NCBI GenBank assembly: GCA_036426205.1
Contig: CM071570.1
Coordinates: 50,018,984 to 50,082,983 of the forward strand
Direction of reading: 5' to 3'
DNA: 64,000 bases
DNA from: Ascaphus truei
Taxonomy: Eukaryota; Chordata; Amphibia; Anura; Ascaphidae
Shown here: in pieces, positions 43,522 through 54,269 of the stretch
How the letters are laid out: each line of letters opens with the position of its first letter
How positions within the stretch are numbered: position 1 is the stretch's first letter
Position numbers and translations under genes: made by a program
The notes under the pieces: generated by a model
Told to the model about the DNA's origin: nothing
What the model saw: the letters and a program-made list of their open reading frames with translations, nothing else
Databases searched by the model: none

Positions 43522-44873
43522 CAGAAAGTCCTCCACATTGTCCGTCCATGGTCGATTCCTTGCATGGCGCAAAACGCCATTAATGCAGTCTCGAACGCCT
43601 TTCATTACAGGATCTGTAATTGGATAAAAGCGCCACATTTCATCCAGAATGTTCTTTCTTAAATTGGCAGGAAGCGCCTTTTTTACGCGATTTCCTTCGT
43701 AGTTCACTCTGAAGGCCCAGTCGCAGTACAACGAGTAGGGAACATGGTGCTTAAAAAGTAACAAGGCATACTTGTGGGGTGCACCAGCACTCTTCACCCT
43801 ATACTTCTCCGTGAGCGCCGGTGGCAGATCGCACAGGGTGATGTCTGGCACCGTATCGATGCGAGCGAATGTAGGTCTTTTGGGAGTGGGTGTGCTTGAG
43901 GCGACGGGCGATGGTAGGTTGTCTGGGAGGAAGCTTCCCTCCGGTCTTGGTCGCCGTGTTGTCTCCTGGCATGGTCTTGACTGGGTTGTCAAGTCCTCTT
44001 CAACGGCATACATGTACACTACATCTTCTGGTGGAGGGGTTGCGCTTGGTGATGGAAGGGGGTCGAAGGTCCCATTCATCACATCCATGTCACCCCCCTG
44101 CTCCAGTGTCGGGGAAACAGGGGCATTAAAACTGAGCAAATAATGTATACCCGCTATGTAGACTCTATCTTCTCCATCCTTCGATCCATCCATTGTTGCA
44201 TATGTATCATCCGTTGCTCCACATTTAGCATGGTCTCCAGAAGCAAATCTATCTTTGCTAGCACAATAGAGTTCCCGGGGAGATCCACAGTTATCCCATT
44301 CAGCATCCGGTCTAACGAGCTGCTTCTTGTGCATGGCGTCTGGAAATCTGGGTGGATGGGTGCAATGGATGATGAGATGTCGGATCCATGGAGAGAAGCG
44401 GCAGCGACGTCGAAGAAGGGTGGAGGAGGTGACCCGTGGATATCCGGTAGAGGAGAAGCGGCAGCGTCGTCGAAGAGGGATGGAGAAAGTGACCTTTGGA
44501 TTTCTGGGAGGGCGGCGGCAGCGTCGAGGACGAGGGGTGGAGAAGACAGGCTGAAGATTTCCGGGACAGCGGCGGCAGAGTCGTCGAAGCATATGTGAGG
44601 AAGTGGTCTGCGGATTCGATGGGTTGGCTGCCAATCGTTTTGCATCGAGAGTACATCACCGTATATCTTCTTGACATAATAAGGCTGACGTCTATGAAAA
44701 CCTTTAGCCTTTGGGGTCAGCAGAAGATTTTCTTTATTGGCCTTAGCCTGTCGCTTTTGCCTTGGCGGGGAAACGGCAACCACCTTTCGCTTTTTCTGCT
44801 TGACAGGCACGGCAGAGGCGAGTGGGTTCCTGCGTCCGTAGAATCGGGGTTGATCCATGGAAGCAGATGGCAT
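43519..44873 (-). CDS. BEN-domain protein, split between two overlapping frames
   Basis: The N-terminal part (44,873-44,154, 239 residues) is basic (KQKKRKVV, PPRQKRQAK), then has about four imperfect 20-residue repeats rich in Ala, Pro and Ser (FDDSAAAVPEIFSLSSP type), and ends in NVEQRMIHMQQWMDRRMEKI. Coding then continues in the frame of 44,634-43,519: EDRVYIAGIHYLLSFNAP, a Pro/Thr-rich linker, and at about 43,806-43,550 GAPHKYALLLFKHHVPYSLY, WAFRVNYEGNRVKKALPANL, then MWRFYPIT, RDCINGVLRHARNRPW. That arrangement (LLxxLxP...G...LPxxL...FP...R..INxxLR) is a BEN domain, a DNA/protein-binding module of host regulators and some DNA viruses. The frame change near 44,155-44,165 suggests an indel; an intron is possible. 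Convergent with the forkhead gene. Confidence 0.72.
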
Positions 44874-45121
44874 ACAGTAATGCAGTATCTGGACAAGGGC
44901 AAGTTCAGATAAAGATCATCGAGTGGTGGGCTATGCAAAGTGTGTAACCTTTTTTGCATGGCGGCGAGGTACAGGTGTTGAAAGTGGGCGTACTCTAATG
45001 TGAGTCATTACCGTAAATATACACCATCCATTTTGTGGATTCACTGCACATTGAATACACATCGACTAAACATCGAATATACATTCTTGTGTTTGTGTTT
45101 GTATTTCTTTCTACTCGCAGC

Positions 45122-45725
45122 AATGGTTGTTAAAAAGTTTTCGAAGGTAATTAATATCCTTCATTCTTACCGCGGCGAGATGCTGTATTGCGGCCTCCTG
45201 GAGGAAAACAACAGTCCCGGCACTGAACACGATTAAAAAGCGAATTAGCGAGGTAATGATCATGGAAAGGCTTACCGCCACCGTGAGGCATAAAATCCCC
45301 GCTTACGAAGCTATCTGGGAACCTTGGTTCCTCCTCTCCAGAGACCGCCACCCAAACCCAACAAGATAGAGGCCTACTCTCCCCCCCCCCCATATGGGAC
45401 TCAGTGACGACCCCACTCAGAGTTCTACCTACCAGTCAAATGGTTCAGCTGCACAGCTGTTCTGAGGTGGGGTTGGATCCCCTCAGTTTTTGTGTATTTT
45501 TAATAAATTACCTTCCACTAATCCCTGGTGCGCATTTGTACATTTTTTATTATCTTGTTTTTCAGGGTGCCTTCCCCCCTTTCTAAGGGGGGTTCACCTA
45601 GATTTGAGAGTTTCTGGGGAGACGCTTTATGTACATGCTGCAAAGGGATCATCCACACCATCACACAGCACGAGCGCTGAATATCCTGTTTTTTCAACCC
45701 CCAAATACAGTACATAAAAAGCAAG
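45122..45725 (+). pseudogene. 5'-truncated L1 ORF2 C-terminus
   Basis: From about 45,168 a forward frame gives TAARCCIAASWRKTTVPALN and SEVMIMERLTATVRHKIPAY, then EAIWEPWF. These match the end of the full L1 in this window (TAARCCIAAAWKKIKAPS, MVMERLTAMLKQKMPQF, STWEPW). The protein ends soon after and an L1-type 3' UTR follows to about 45,725. It is a short dead-on-arrival copy inserted in the forkhead/BEN element. The first bases (45,122-45,167) may belong to the host element. Confidence 0.75.
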
Positions 45726-45892
45726 TCACTTTATCTCCCTGTGTCTCAGGCACCAAAAACATAGATTGTGAGCTCCACGGGACAGGGACCTGTGCCTGCA
45801 AAATTTCTCTGGAAAGCACTACGTTCTATATACTGTAACTAACAGCGCTATACAAAAACATGCTATTATTATTATTATTATTATAATATCAA
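45722..45892 (+). repeat. MIR-like SINE tail fragment
   Basis: AGCAAGTCACTTTATCTCCC, then CTGTGTCTCAGGCACCAAAA, ATTGTGAGCTCC...GGGACAGGGACC and AGCGCTATACAAAAACATGC match the 3' part of the SINE at 51,185-51,420. It ends in a TAT/ATT trinucleotide tail. The tRNA-like head is missing. Confidence 0.75.
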
Positions 45893-45960
45893 GGTGATGC
45901 TCTGTGCAAATAAAATTCGAGAAGGGATTTTCCAAAACGTTGCCGTAAACAAAGCCTCAA

Positions 45961-46229
45961 AGCTCCAGTCTCAAAGAGAATTGCACGCAGGCGCAGTGAG
46001 GCTTTGTACTGTAGCTCGGCTATGGACGGATTAAGAACACAATTGCAAGATTCAAAAAATTAACGACTCTGTGGAGAGGAGGGGTTGGGTGACTCATGCG
46101 CAGTAAGCAGCTAAACAGCTAAGCAGCTAAATAGCTCCCATCTGAAAAAGGATTACACGCAGGCGCAGTGAGGCTTTGAAGATCGGCTATGGACGGATTA
46201 AGAACACAATGGCAAGATTCAAAAAATTA
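45961..46229. repeat. Direct duplication of about 105 bp
   Basis: GCACGCAGGCGCAGTGAGGC through GATTCAAAAAATTAA occurs at 45,961-46,066 and again at 46,131-46,229. CTAAGCAGCTAAATAGCT-type words lie between them. Not coding. Confidence 0.75.
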
Positions 46230-46449
46230 AAGACAGCCGCATGAAGTTCAAAGCTAAAGACATACTTTAATTTCAAAAGGCAGTTCATCATAATAATACA
46301 CCCCCAAATACATTACTTAAAAAGCACACAAATCAACCATGTGCAGTCAAATGCACAGGGTCGCAGACAAAAGCTACAGCACAGATTGAATATCATAATA
46401 CAGTAAGATGGTTTTTGCAGGCTTGTGAAGAAAAAAAAAATTACAATAA

Positions 46450-47055
46450 TTTTTTTTTTCACTCACTCAAGCAAGCAGTGGTGGGTGAAGTTACAGGCGC
46501 ATGCGCAGTAAATTCCTGCTGTCAAGCAGGAATGTGATTGAAACCAGACACACGTTCAAAGGAATGGTGTGGGAGAGATGTACTGCATTGCACAGAAGAT
46601 AAGAAGTTGAAATACCCTGCAGTGCAGTTAATTATCCTGAGCGAGGAGAGAGCGCTGTATATGCCGAAATGTGACACTGTTACAGTACAGTACACGCTTA
46701 TGCGTTTCAACAATTTTCAAATAAGACATACTGTACTGTACTGCAGAACAGCACTGCAAATGCATGTATACTTTAAATATGCAAATTTACAATTACTGCG
46801 CGCGCACACACAGACTGTGTACTGACCTAAGTTGAACCGCGAAGGTATTAGACTTCCAAGACAACAGCTCGCAAACGCCCCCCTGAGTTTTTACACGGCA
46901 TTGCAGTATTGCAGACAGCGAGAATAAAATGCTAATATCACGAGCGCGAAAATAACGCAGTTCACTCCGGGCGAAAATGACAAAAAAACGCACATAACCG
47001 GGATAATCTGAGAACCGCGGATCTAGCCGACTTAGACTCAGATCGGCCGCCACTG
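46450..47055 (-). other. Right terminal region of the forkhead/BEN element
   Basis: CpG-rich DNA with an NRF-1-like GGCGCATGCGCAG near 46,497, many TACAGTACAGTA words, and the TIR. No ORF with a domain. It could hold a promoter, but no gene for it is visible. Confidence 0.35.
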
Positions 47056-47059
47056 TATA

Positions 47060-47880
47060 ATTACTACATTCACATATTTAAAAAAAATACCAATATAACC
47101 ATATACTAACTCTTTCTCTATGTCCTCTAGCCATATGTAAAATCAAACATGTTTTGATTTACATAAAAATAAATAAATGTGTCTATCTATACAGATAAAC
47201 ATATACAGTTTTATATTCTTTATCATCATTAAAAGAATCAATACATTTGCCGGCAACAAAGAAAACGTACAAATTTACCGTAGTTCAATAACAGACTTCC
47301 TGTTTAAGTGTTGCGAAATATTGTGATGAGTGCATGGTGTACTATTACAGAGACATTATTTTGTAAACAGAAATTTAGATAGAAAAAGGTGAGAAGAAGG
47401 AAAGAAAAGGGGAGACAAAAAGAAAAGAGTGGGAAAAGTAAACAGACAGAAACTTAAATTTCTAGAAATAATAATCTGCTGACATGATGGCTGGGGTAAT
47501 ATTGTGTTAAATATATAGCCATATTCATTAATTGAGACTGTCAATAGTCATATTGAAATGAATGGTAGTTTCCATGCGATAGTGCCCTGATCTTCACTCT
47601 AGCAATTTAATGAATAATCCCCATAGCGGCACTAGTGAAAACGATTAAAAATATGGTAGAATAATCTAATTCTCCACATATCGAACGTAGACAGACTACA
47701 GGGAAAAAGGAGATAATTGCTAGGCTGTAAAAAACAAGCAAGACAAAATTTAAATCAGTAATGCTGAGGCCATGTACCAGGATTTCATGGGCAGGCAATG
47801 TTGAATAAGAAGCCTTATTAAACTGGAAACTGGGAGCCATGCTTGTATGAATGCAAAACAAAGTGACAGAGTTTCTGACA
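47060..47880. other. AT-rich non-coding stretch
   Basis: No supported gene. A single MITE-like end, TTTAATGAATAATCCCC, lies near 47,608. Confidence 0.4.
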
Positions 47881-47881
47881 A

Positions 47882-48608
47882 TCTATATATATAAAAGTCA
47901 AAATCTGTTTGTTTGTGGGTTTGTTTGTGCTCATTGCCTCTCATTGGCTGACTGACATTGGCTAACCCCCCCGCCCGCACTGCAGTGAGCCGCCGTCCCC
48001 GATAGTAACCCCCTCGCCCGCACTAGCAGTGATCTGGCACCGAACAACCCGAGGGGGTATGCCCTCCCAGTGAGACGCCGCTGGCGAACTCTGAAGGGAG
48101 GGGGGAATCACAGCCCACTTTCCCCCCCCATTGAGCTGCCGCCGGCGAGCTCTGAACGGGTGGGGGGGGATTGGAGATGTGAACTGGGGAGGACCAGTGT
48201 GGAATACATTACTTTGTATTTTGGCCTTTCACCAGCCGCTGCAGAGAAAAAAAAAGTGAGCCGCCGCCGCCCAACCCTCCTGCCCGCCCACCGGAGGGAA
48301 GAGATTGAGGGCTGCTCCGTGGGACTCAGGGGGACCGGAGCTGTGAACTGGGAGGAAGGGGGGGAACGGACCTGTGAATGGGGGGGGGGGCGGGGCGGGG
48401 GGGGGGGGGGGGACCCGCGCGGTGTGCGGGGGGGGGGGGGCGCATTCATGTGCAGGGGTTGGCCGATTGCTGTGAACAAGGGAGAAAGAGAGAGGGGGAG
48501 AGAGGGGAAGGGGGAGAGAGAAGGGGGGAGCAGAGAGAGAGAGGGGGAGTGGAGAGAGAGGGGGTGCGGGAAAATTAAATCCCGGGCAACACCGGGTATA
48601 TCAGCTAG
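47882..48608 (+). mobile_element. Non-autonomous Helitron, plus strand
   Basis: It starts TCTATATATATAAAAGTC directly after A (47,881). It ends with the hairpin CCCGGGCAACACCGGG, the spacer TATATCAG and the terminal CTAG, followed by T. A|TC...CTAG|T is the canonical Helitron insertion. The 727-bp body is non-coding: a GTTTGTTTGTGG start, GC-rich CCGCCG sequence, poly-G and a GAGAGGGGGAG purine tract. The 190-codon frame at 48,070-48,642 is a product of the purine-rich DNA. Its 3' end is near-identical to the minus-strand Helitron at 15,535, so both used the same transposase family. Confidence 0.9.
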
Positions 48609-49722
48609 TAGGACATCAAATTGTATCTGTTTGTTTTTGTGAGCAGTGGAGCTGTCCAGCTGCTGCAGTGGATTACTGCTTAAGGCTGGTGTCCCTCAAG
48701 GCTGAGATCCATGCTTCTGATCCCATCAAGAAGAGTGCGCAGATCTGTGTATTATCATAGAAGGCATTTTACTGACCATTTATCAAATAGGGCACAAGTT
48801 AACAGCTACACTGAAAAATTTACTTGCAAAAAAAAAGTTAATAATTAAACATTAAAAAGAGCAGAGTAAATGTTGCAAAAATTATATTTACACTTACCCA
48901 AGTTTTTATATGTTTAGAAGATTGCTGTTAATGATGTGCTGATGTCATTCTATATACAGTACTAATGTCATACTGAACACCATTTACTACAGTTCATACA
49001 TAGTTACATAGATAGATAGATTAGCTTGAAACATATATTCATCAAGTTCCACCTTTGTTACATTTTGAATTATAGGATAAAAGGGTTGTGTATGTTTGTC
49101 CTTATTTGGTATGTAACTCTGTTTATGTAATTTACTATACATCTCTATGTACCCCCATTGTACCATGCAGCGGGATATGTTGGTGCTTTACAAATAAACG
49201 ATAATAATAATAATAATATATTGAACAAAAGGAAAGCAAAGAAAAAACCCCAGTAAAACATGTGCCAATGATGTCTCATAACAGGAAAAAAACATTCTTT
49301 CTGACTCAAGTAAATGCCTAAAGCAAATGTACTCAGGATTATGCCAAATAAGTTAAACATAGGAAAGGTGTTGATCCAGGGCAAAATACCAATCAAATAC
49401 AGACAAAAAATAAGTACATGTACAGTATTTCTCCAGGAACATGGCAGCAAAGCAAAAAAAGTATGACATTCATCTATAAACATGCATACTATATGTGTTA
49501 TTTTAATTTAGATTTAAAGATAAATGGATAAATTGGATCAAGGGGATAAACCACAAAATGAATCCGAATGATGTATACTGCCCAGGCAACTGATAGTAGA
49601 TGAACATTTATTTAAAATCTCCTTGGGTTAAAATAATCATTGAAAGCCATTTAGTAACATTTACTAGAATTGCAATAAAACAGAAGTACTTTGACATGTA
49701 ATATCTTGTAAACCATCTGTGT
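48609..49722. repeat. AT-rich DNA with an L2-type LINE 3' end (about 49,000-49,215)
   Basis: Within this stretch ATAGTTACATAGATAGATAG, ATTCATCAAGTTCCACC and CATGCAGCGGGATATGTTGG, then CTTTACAAATAAACGATAAT ending in a TAA/AAT tail, form a typical L2/CR1 3' terminus. The rest has no supported feature. Confidence 0.5.
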
Positions 49723-49845
49723 GGGGGATTCACGTACAGTAGCTCCGGTAACGGGTATCACAGCTTGATTGGAATTTCTGTCCTTTAAGTCAATGGCAGT
49801 TGATCGAGCTCAGATACCTGATATTGGAGCTGTGTGAATCCCCCC
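49723..49845. mobile_element. Short MITE with GGGGGATTCAC ends
   Basis: GGGGGATTCACGTACAGTAG at the left faces TGGAGCTGTGTGAATCCCCC at the right. The unit is 123 bp and non-coding. Confidence 0.65.
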
Positions 49846-51184
49846 AATTGACAGTTGTTTCATAATTGAATAGGTGCAATCCCTAATAGCTGACCTAGAA
49901 ATACATTTTGATATTAATTCAATAATCTAATTGCCGTTCTTAAATAATGTAACCATGCATAAATCGAATATGTGGCTGCTTTTATTTCTTTAGAAATTAA
50001 ACATGATTTATTTTCTTTTGTGGCCCCTGAATGTTTTTTTTTTTTTGGTCAATCAAGTGTTTCCTCTACCCTTACCCTAGCCTGTCTTTATCAGGCAATA
50101 AAAGGTGGGTGCAGGACAAGGGAGGATTTTATCTGTGCAAACTCTTCTTGAACACAGTGACGTCAGATAAAAAAGAGTGGGCAGAAGAAAGCAAATACTT
50201 CCCACGTCTCAGAAGAAAGTACACACTGGTGATAGCTATTGATTATAAAAAAAAGCATCAATCACTAATATTCAGACCCATATATACAAAGCAGTCTTCT
50301 GCCATAAGACACCTTCCAGTGCTAGAACACACCATATATCCCATTGACGGGAATGGCCTACAAGGTGTCTTCCTGATTCAGAATGTGCATCATGGCAGAA
50401 AACTACTTAATGAAGATGGTGTCACTAGCAATATTGCACGTTGGTCCTAGGAGGGCCCGCCTCTCTCCGGAGGGTTGCATAGCTTTGCAATGCTCAAAAG
50501 TGACAGGCAAAAACACATGAACAAATATCACAGAATATACATTGCATACTACTTGCATTAAAGACTAGGCAAAGGCTCATACCTAACTAATTAAAGAGTG
50601 CAGTAGCCATTACAAATTTGCCAATGAAAAGGGGCTGAGTTATAAAGCAGTTCTCCAAAGCAGCAGGTTGAAAGAGGATTTCACATTCAAGCACTTGATC
50701 GGGCTTTAAGGCAATGGTTTCCATGGTATTGTGAGTTTACATCTTATAAATTACGTACTTCGCTGGTCCCTCTCCTGGAGAACCAACATACTGTACTTAA
50801 TTCCAGAGGTCTGAGAGAGGACAAGTTGTGGCTGAACTCTTTATGCTGTTTGACAATCATAGTTTGTCTCTTACTCTGTAGAGCTAACACTTTTTTGCTC
50901 AACACAGCCTGTTTTTAACACTTGCCAACATTCGTTAGTCAGGGGTTTTAAACAGCAAGTGGTATTTAACAGTATTTAGAAATAATTTGCTTATGCAATT
51001 ACCATGATCACTGATACATATTTGTTCGGAAGGATAGATAAACAAGATTATTTGCAAAGGGCTATAGCAGACTGAACAGCCTTGGGCACTATGTTGTAAG
51101 GCAACATAGCATTAAACGCTAATAAACATTTTTACCTGTGTCTCTTGGAATGTCTATCAAGGTAATTTATTCCTATATTTACAA
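49846..51184. other. Non-coding stretch with an unassigned 140-codon frame
   Basis: A frame at 50,031-50,450 shows no recognisable domain. Part of it (50,290-50,405) is an imperfect inverted repeat (TCTTCTGCCATAAGACACC against GGTGTCTTCC...CATGGCAGAA), so it is more likely a MITE than a gene. Confidence 0.4.
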
Positions 51185-51425
51185 AGGGAGAAGGAGTTGC
51201 TCAGTGAGTAAATACACTGACTGGCACTGAGTTTGATGCAGGGGAACCTGGTTCAATTCCTGATGTGGCTCCTTGTAACCTTGGGCAAGTCACTTTATCT
51301 CCCTGTGCCTCAGGCACCAAAAGATTAGATTGTAAGCTCCACAGGGCAGGGACTGTGCCTGCAAAATGTCTCTGTAAAGCACTATGTAAAACTAGCAGCG
51401 CTATACAAGAACATGCTAAAAAATA
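51185..51425 (+). repeat. tRNA-derived MIR/CORE-like SINE, near-complete
   Basis: The head carries a pol III A-box-like GTTGCTCAGTGAGTAAA and a good B box, GGTTCAATTCC (51,250-51,262). The middle GTAACCTTGGGCAAGTCACT and TATCTCCCTGTGCCTCAG closely resemble the conserved MIR core. The tail AGATTGTAAGCTCCACAGGG, CAGGGACTGTGCCTGC and AGCGCTATACAAGAACATGC is of L2 3' type, which would let L2 machinery mobilise it. Other copies lie at 45,722-45,892 and 63,535-63,735. Confidence 0.85.
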
Positions 51426-51489
51426 TATATATATATATATTTCCACACGTTCCTCAGTTTGTGACATACATATTATAATACAATGGCTC

Positions 51490-51585
51490 GGATTCATTTA
51501 GCACTGTGCGAGGTATCATATCCTCATCCGGCGTTAACTCCCTTTGACTTGAATACCCCATTGATACGCTTAATGAATCCTGGCA
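51490..51585. mobile_element. Short MITE with GGATTCATTTAGC ends
   Basis: GGATTCATTTAGCACTG is inverted as ACGCTTAATGAATCC over about 95 bp. Non-coding. Confidence 0.5.
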
Positions 51586-51678
51586 AATATATCAAATTCT
51601 GCTTCACACCATTTTTCCCTTTTTCTTTTACCTTTCCTTAGAACCAAATCACTCCACCAGGTCCGAGATGGTTTAAAC

Positions 51679-51790
51679 CAGGGGTCTCAAACTCTGTCCT
51701 CAACGGCCACCAACAGTATAGCTTTCATGGATATCCCTGCTTCAGCACAGGTGGCTCAATCAGTGAACCTACTGAATAACATTCTGCATT
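51679..51790. mobile_element. hAT-like MITE fragment
   Basis: It begins CAGGGGTCTCAAACTC, a Charlie-type hAT end, followed by GTCCTCAACGGCCACCAACA. No matching right end is seen, so it is truncated. Confidence 0.5.
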
Positions 51791-53590
51791 AAATTTGATT
51801 AACAACTTCTTTCTTTTGATACAGCCACTGCATTAATACAGATGTTGTCCAGAGTCAATTTCCCCCGACTCCAATAAAACAACAGCTCTGGTAAGGCTGC
51901 TTCATTTTCTGCTGCAATCAGCTTTTCCTGTGGCTCAGGATTACCATGTTGTGTTCCCCCACGGCAATCCGCATCTGTAGGTGGGGTTGCCAGATGTCCC
52001 ATGTATACGGGATTGTCCCTTATTTCATTGACTTGTTCCGCTGTACCGGAAAGCTTTGTCATCATTGTCCCGTATTTTAGCCCCTTGGGGTGAACTTCAA
52101 ATTACTGTCATGAAATTAGTCATAAAAATGTAATAGATTTCTAGTTGAGTGTAATAGTTACCATTTCTGAAAGATGCCGCCTTATTAAATTATTAAAATA
52201 ATAAAGTTAAGCTACTGCTTGGTCATCTCATAATACCATGATACCCACCCCTAAAGAAGTTACGTTTTCTCCCACTGCTACTTGTAAGTTCAATGCATTT
52301 CTGCTCGGTCAAGAGCAGAAATTATAAAAAATATATATCTATAGCGGTCAGGCGGGAAAAACCATTCAGCTCAAAGCATTTGCAAATCATTCATCACTCA
52401 TTATGATGTCACACTTTCATACTGGATTTCGGCGTCTCGTACTATAAAAACTTAAATGTGGTGACCCTAGCTGTATGGAACGTTCATGTTAATTTAACAT
52501 TGGCGCTAATCCCCTATTTGACACTTAAAAAATATGAACGTGAATTCTATGAACGGTTCACTTCAGCACTAAATATGAATAAAAACTGTTTTGTCTAGAA
52601 GCTCATATTTAAAAGAAATAATAACGTTGGCAATTCAAAAGTTGCAGTAATCTTTTTCCATATAAATAAATTAACTGGTTATTTTTGGTTATTTATACCT
52701 ACCTAAAATGGCATGTGGATAAAAGTGATGTTCTATTTTTTTAATTTAATCATAGCTACTAATGTTGTTCCATAAAAATGCCTTTTTATAGCAAATGTAG
52801 GGCCATAGTTACTAAGCAATATTAAGCCATAAAACACTTTATGGCCCAATCAAGTGAATGTGGCATCCAAGAGGGCAGAAGCAAATTCTTATCTCACAAA
52901 GAACTATTTAAGTACTAAAGGAACGTGTGCTTTATAATCTCTCTGTCGGTGTGATTAATAGTACACGTCAATAATTTGGTTGCAGTTTTGCAGAAATTTC
53001 AAATGAGAAATTCAACATGAATGTAATTGACACGTACATACTTTCCTGGAGGTAACGTTTTCATGCATGGAGAAAACGAAACAATTGCAATTGTTAACAA
53101 ACATGAGAATTCCATTAGAGTACATACATATAGAATTTTGCTTAGTTATCCACACTGTGAGTGCTCATTTGCATGTCATTACCAAGAATCCCTAGCTGCA
53201 GTGGATGCATTATATACTGTAATTAAAAAAACAGGGATTCGGACCCTTTTTTTGTGTGAGCAATTTTACCAATCAAACATTAAACAGTATCTTTGTTCAT
53301 TTATCTTTGTTCAGCCATTAAGCAATTCTAACGGTATGAGTTTTAGAATTCACAACAAAAACCTTTCGAATGGAGCAATTAATCCAGCAGATTATTCTGT
53401 TTAACGATAGAGCAATGAATGGATAAATTGTGTGAACAATACAGCAACCTTGGAATTAACATTATTTTGTTTTTTATGCTTTTTATTTCTTTAAATTTTA
53501 ACAGGATTTAAAAAATAAAGAAGGATAAGGGGAAGGTACACAGTAAGAAAAAGAAGGGAAGTGCGGAGCGATATGGTACAGGTCAAATAC
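51791..53590. other. AT-rich non-coding stretch
   Basis: A 125-codon frame at 53,027-53,404 has no identifiable domain and compositionally resembles its surroundings. A GGGCCATAGTTACTAAGC MITE-like end lies near 52,800. No supported gene. Confidence 0.4.
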
Positions 53591-54269
53591 AAATACATAT
53601 CTATTGTAAGTGCCACATATGGCACACCTGTGAGCATGTGTCCTGTCAATGGGACAAGGGTTAATACACACAGCTATCTGTAGCGGAGTCACTTCTTTCA
53701 ATGCCTGGACCCTGCGGCAGGGTTTCTTCCATGTCTAAAGGTTTTGCTGGAAAATTCTTTCATTAGCTACTGAGTCCAGCAGGGAGCTGGTTAATCTGCA
53801 GCCTGAAGCAATACATCAGTCTCCACCTAGCTCATTAACAGACTTTAAAGTCCTGCAGTAGGGACATCTCTGCTCCAGGGAGACACCCTGGACCGATCAC
53901 GCAGGGACTAGTTTCTCTGACCCTGGAAGGCCTGGACCCTGGACCGCTGTGGAGAGAAGCCTGCACTTGGGCTTCAACACTCTTCCCCCCTCCTAGCCAG
54001 AGCTGATTAAACCGAGACCCGAAGGTAACTGACCTTCACGTTGAACTCTATTTTGTTGTTGGTAAGGGGCTTAGCTCCCCAACCAATGGATAGGGTGTAT
54101 GCTGCCATGCAGTCAGGGCTCCCTATAGGAGCTTGGTCTGTTTTGTTTTCCTCTAACCCTGTTTCTGCTGATCACAAGCTTTTTATGTTATTAAAGTTGT
54201 GGCTAATAAAAGCATATTTTGATTTTTCCTTTTAATGTCTCCTAATCTAAACCTCTGTACGCATCCCTA
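53590..54269 (+). repeat. LTR-like dispersed repeat, copy 2
   Basis: Homologous to 230-725, with GAGTCCAGCAGGGAGCTGG, CAGTCTCCACCTAG and the AATAAAAGC signal near 54,205. It is more complete upstream: GCCACATATGGCACACCTGT and GTTAATACACACAGC. The TG start, the internal TTGG...TAGG block and the poly(A) signal suit an LTR. It directly adjoins the dispersed repeat that follows, which also begins with a TGTCATGAACAGCACAC block. Confidence 0.45.

Larger units (their letters stand above)
40889..47055. mobile_element. Candidate TIR DNA transposon carrying forkhead and BEN-domain genes
   Basis: The left end CTGCTGCGGCTCATCTGAGT and the right end, read inwards on the minus strand, CAGTGGCGGCCGATCTGAGT share CTGAGTCTAA and most other bases. 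Weaker similarity continues inside, for example CACCTGGAG...TTTTGCG against CGCCCGGAG...TTTCGCG at comparable depth. Both ends abut TA (40,887-40,888; 47,056-47,057), a Tc1/mariner-type duplication. Inside are a forkhead gene (+), a BEN gene (-), duplicated 3' UTR-like DNA, and later insertions (L1 tail, SINE). I find no DDE transposase. The boundaries are good but not proven: TA is a weak duplication and the ends are diverged. Confidence 0.55.

Noticed and set aside
45105..45150. A micro-exon flanked by TTTCTTTCTACTCGCAG and AAG|GTAATT
   Set aside because: The signals are tempting, but the segment abuts an L1 insertion and no partner exons are identifiable.
48070..48642. 190-codon Arg/Gly-rich ORF as a Helitron protein
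   Set aside because: It runs through purine-rich low-complexity DNA inside the non-autonomous Helitron and has no Rep or helicase motif.
50031..50450. 139-codon ORF as a possible small gene
   Set aside because: Starts in a poly-T run, no domain, and its C-terminal half is an inverted repeat.
51239..51265. A functional tRNA gene suggested by the GGTTCAATTCC B box
   Set aside because: The surrounding sequence does not fold as a tRNA and continues into a MIR-like SINE body.
53027..53404. 125-codon ORF as a possible gene
   Set aside because: No domain, AT-rich composition like its flanks, and no supporting splice or promoter signal.
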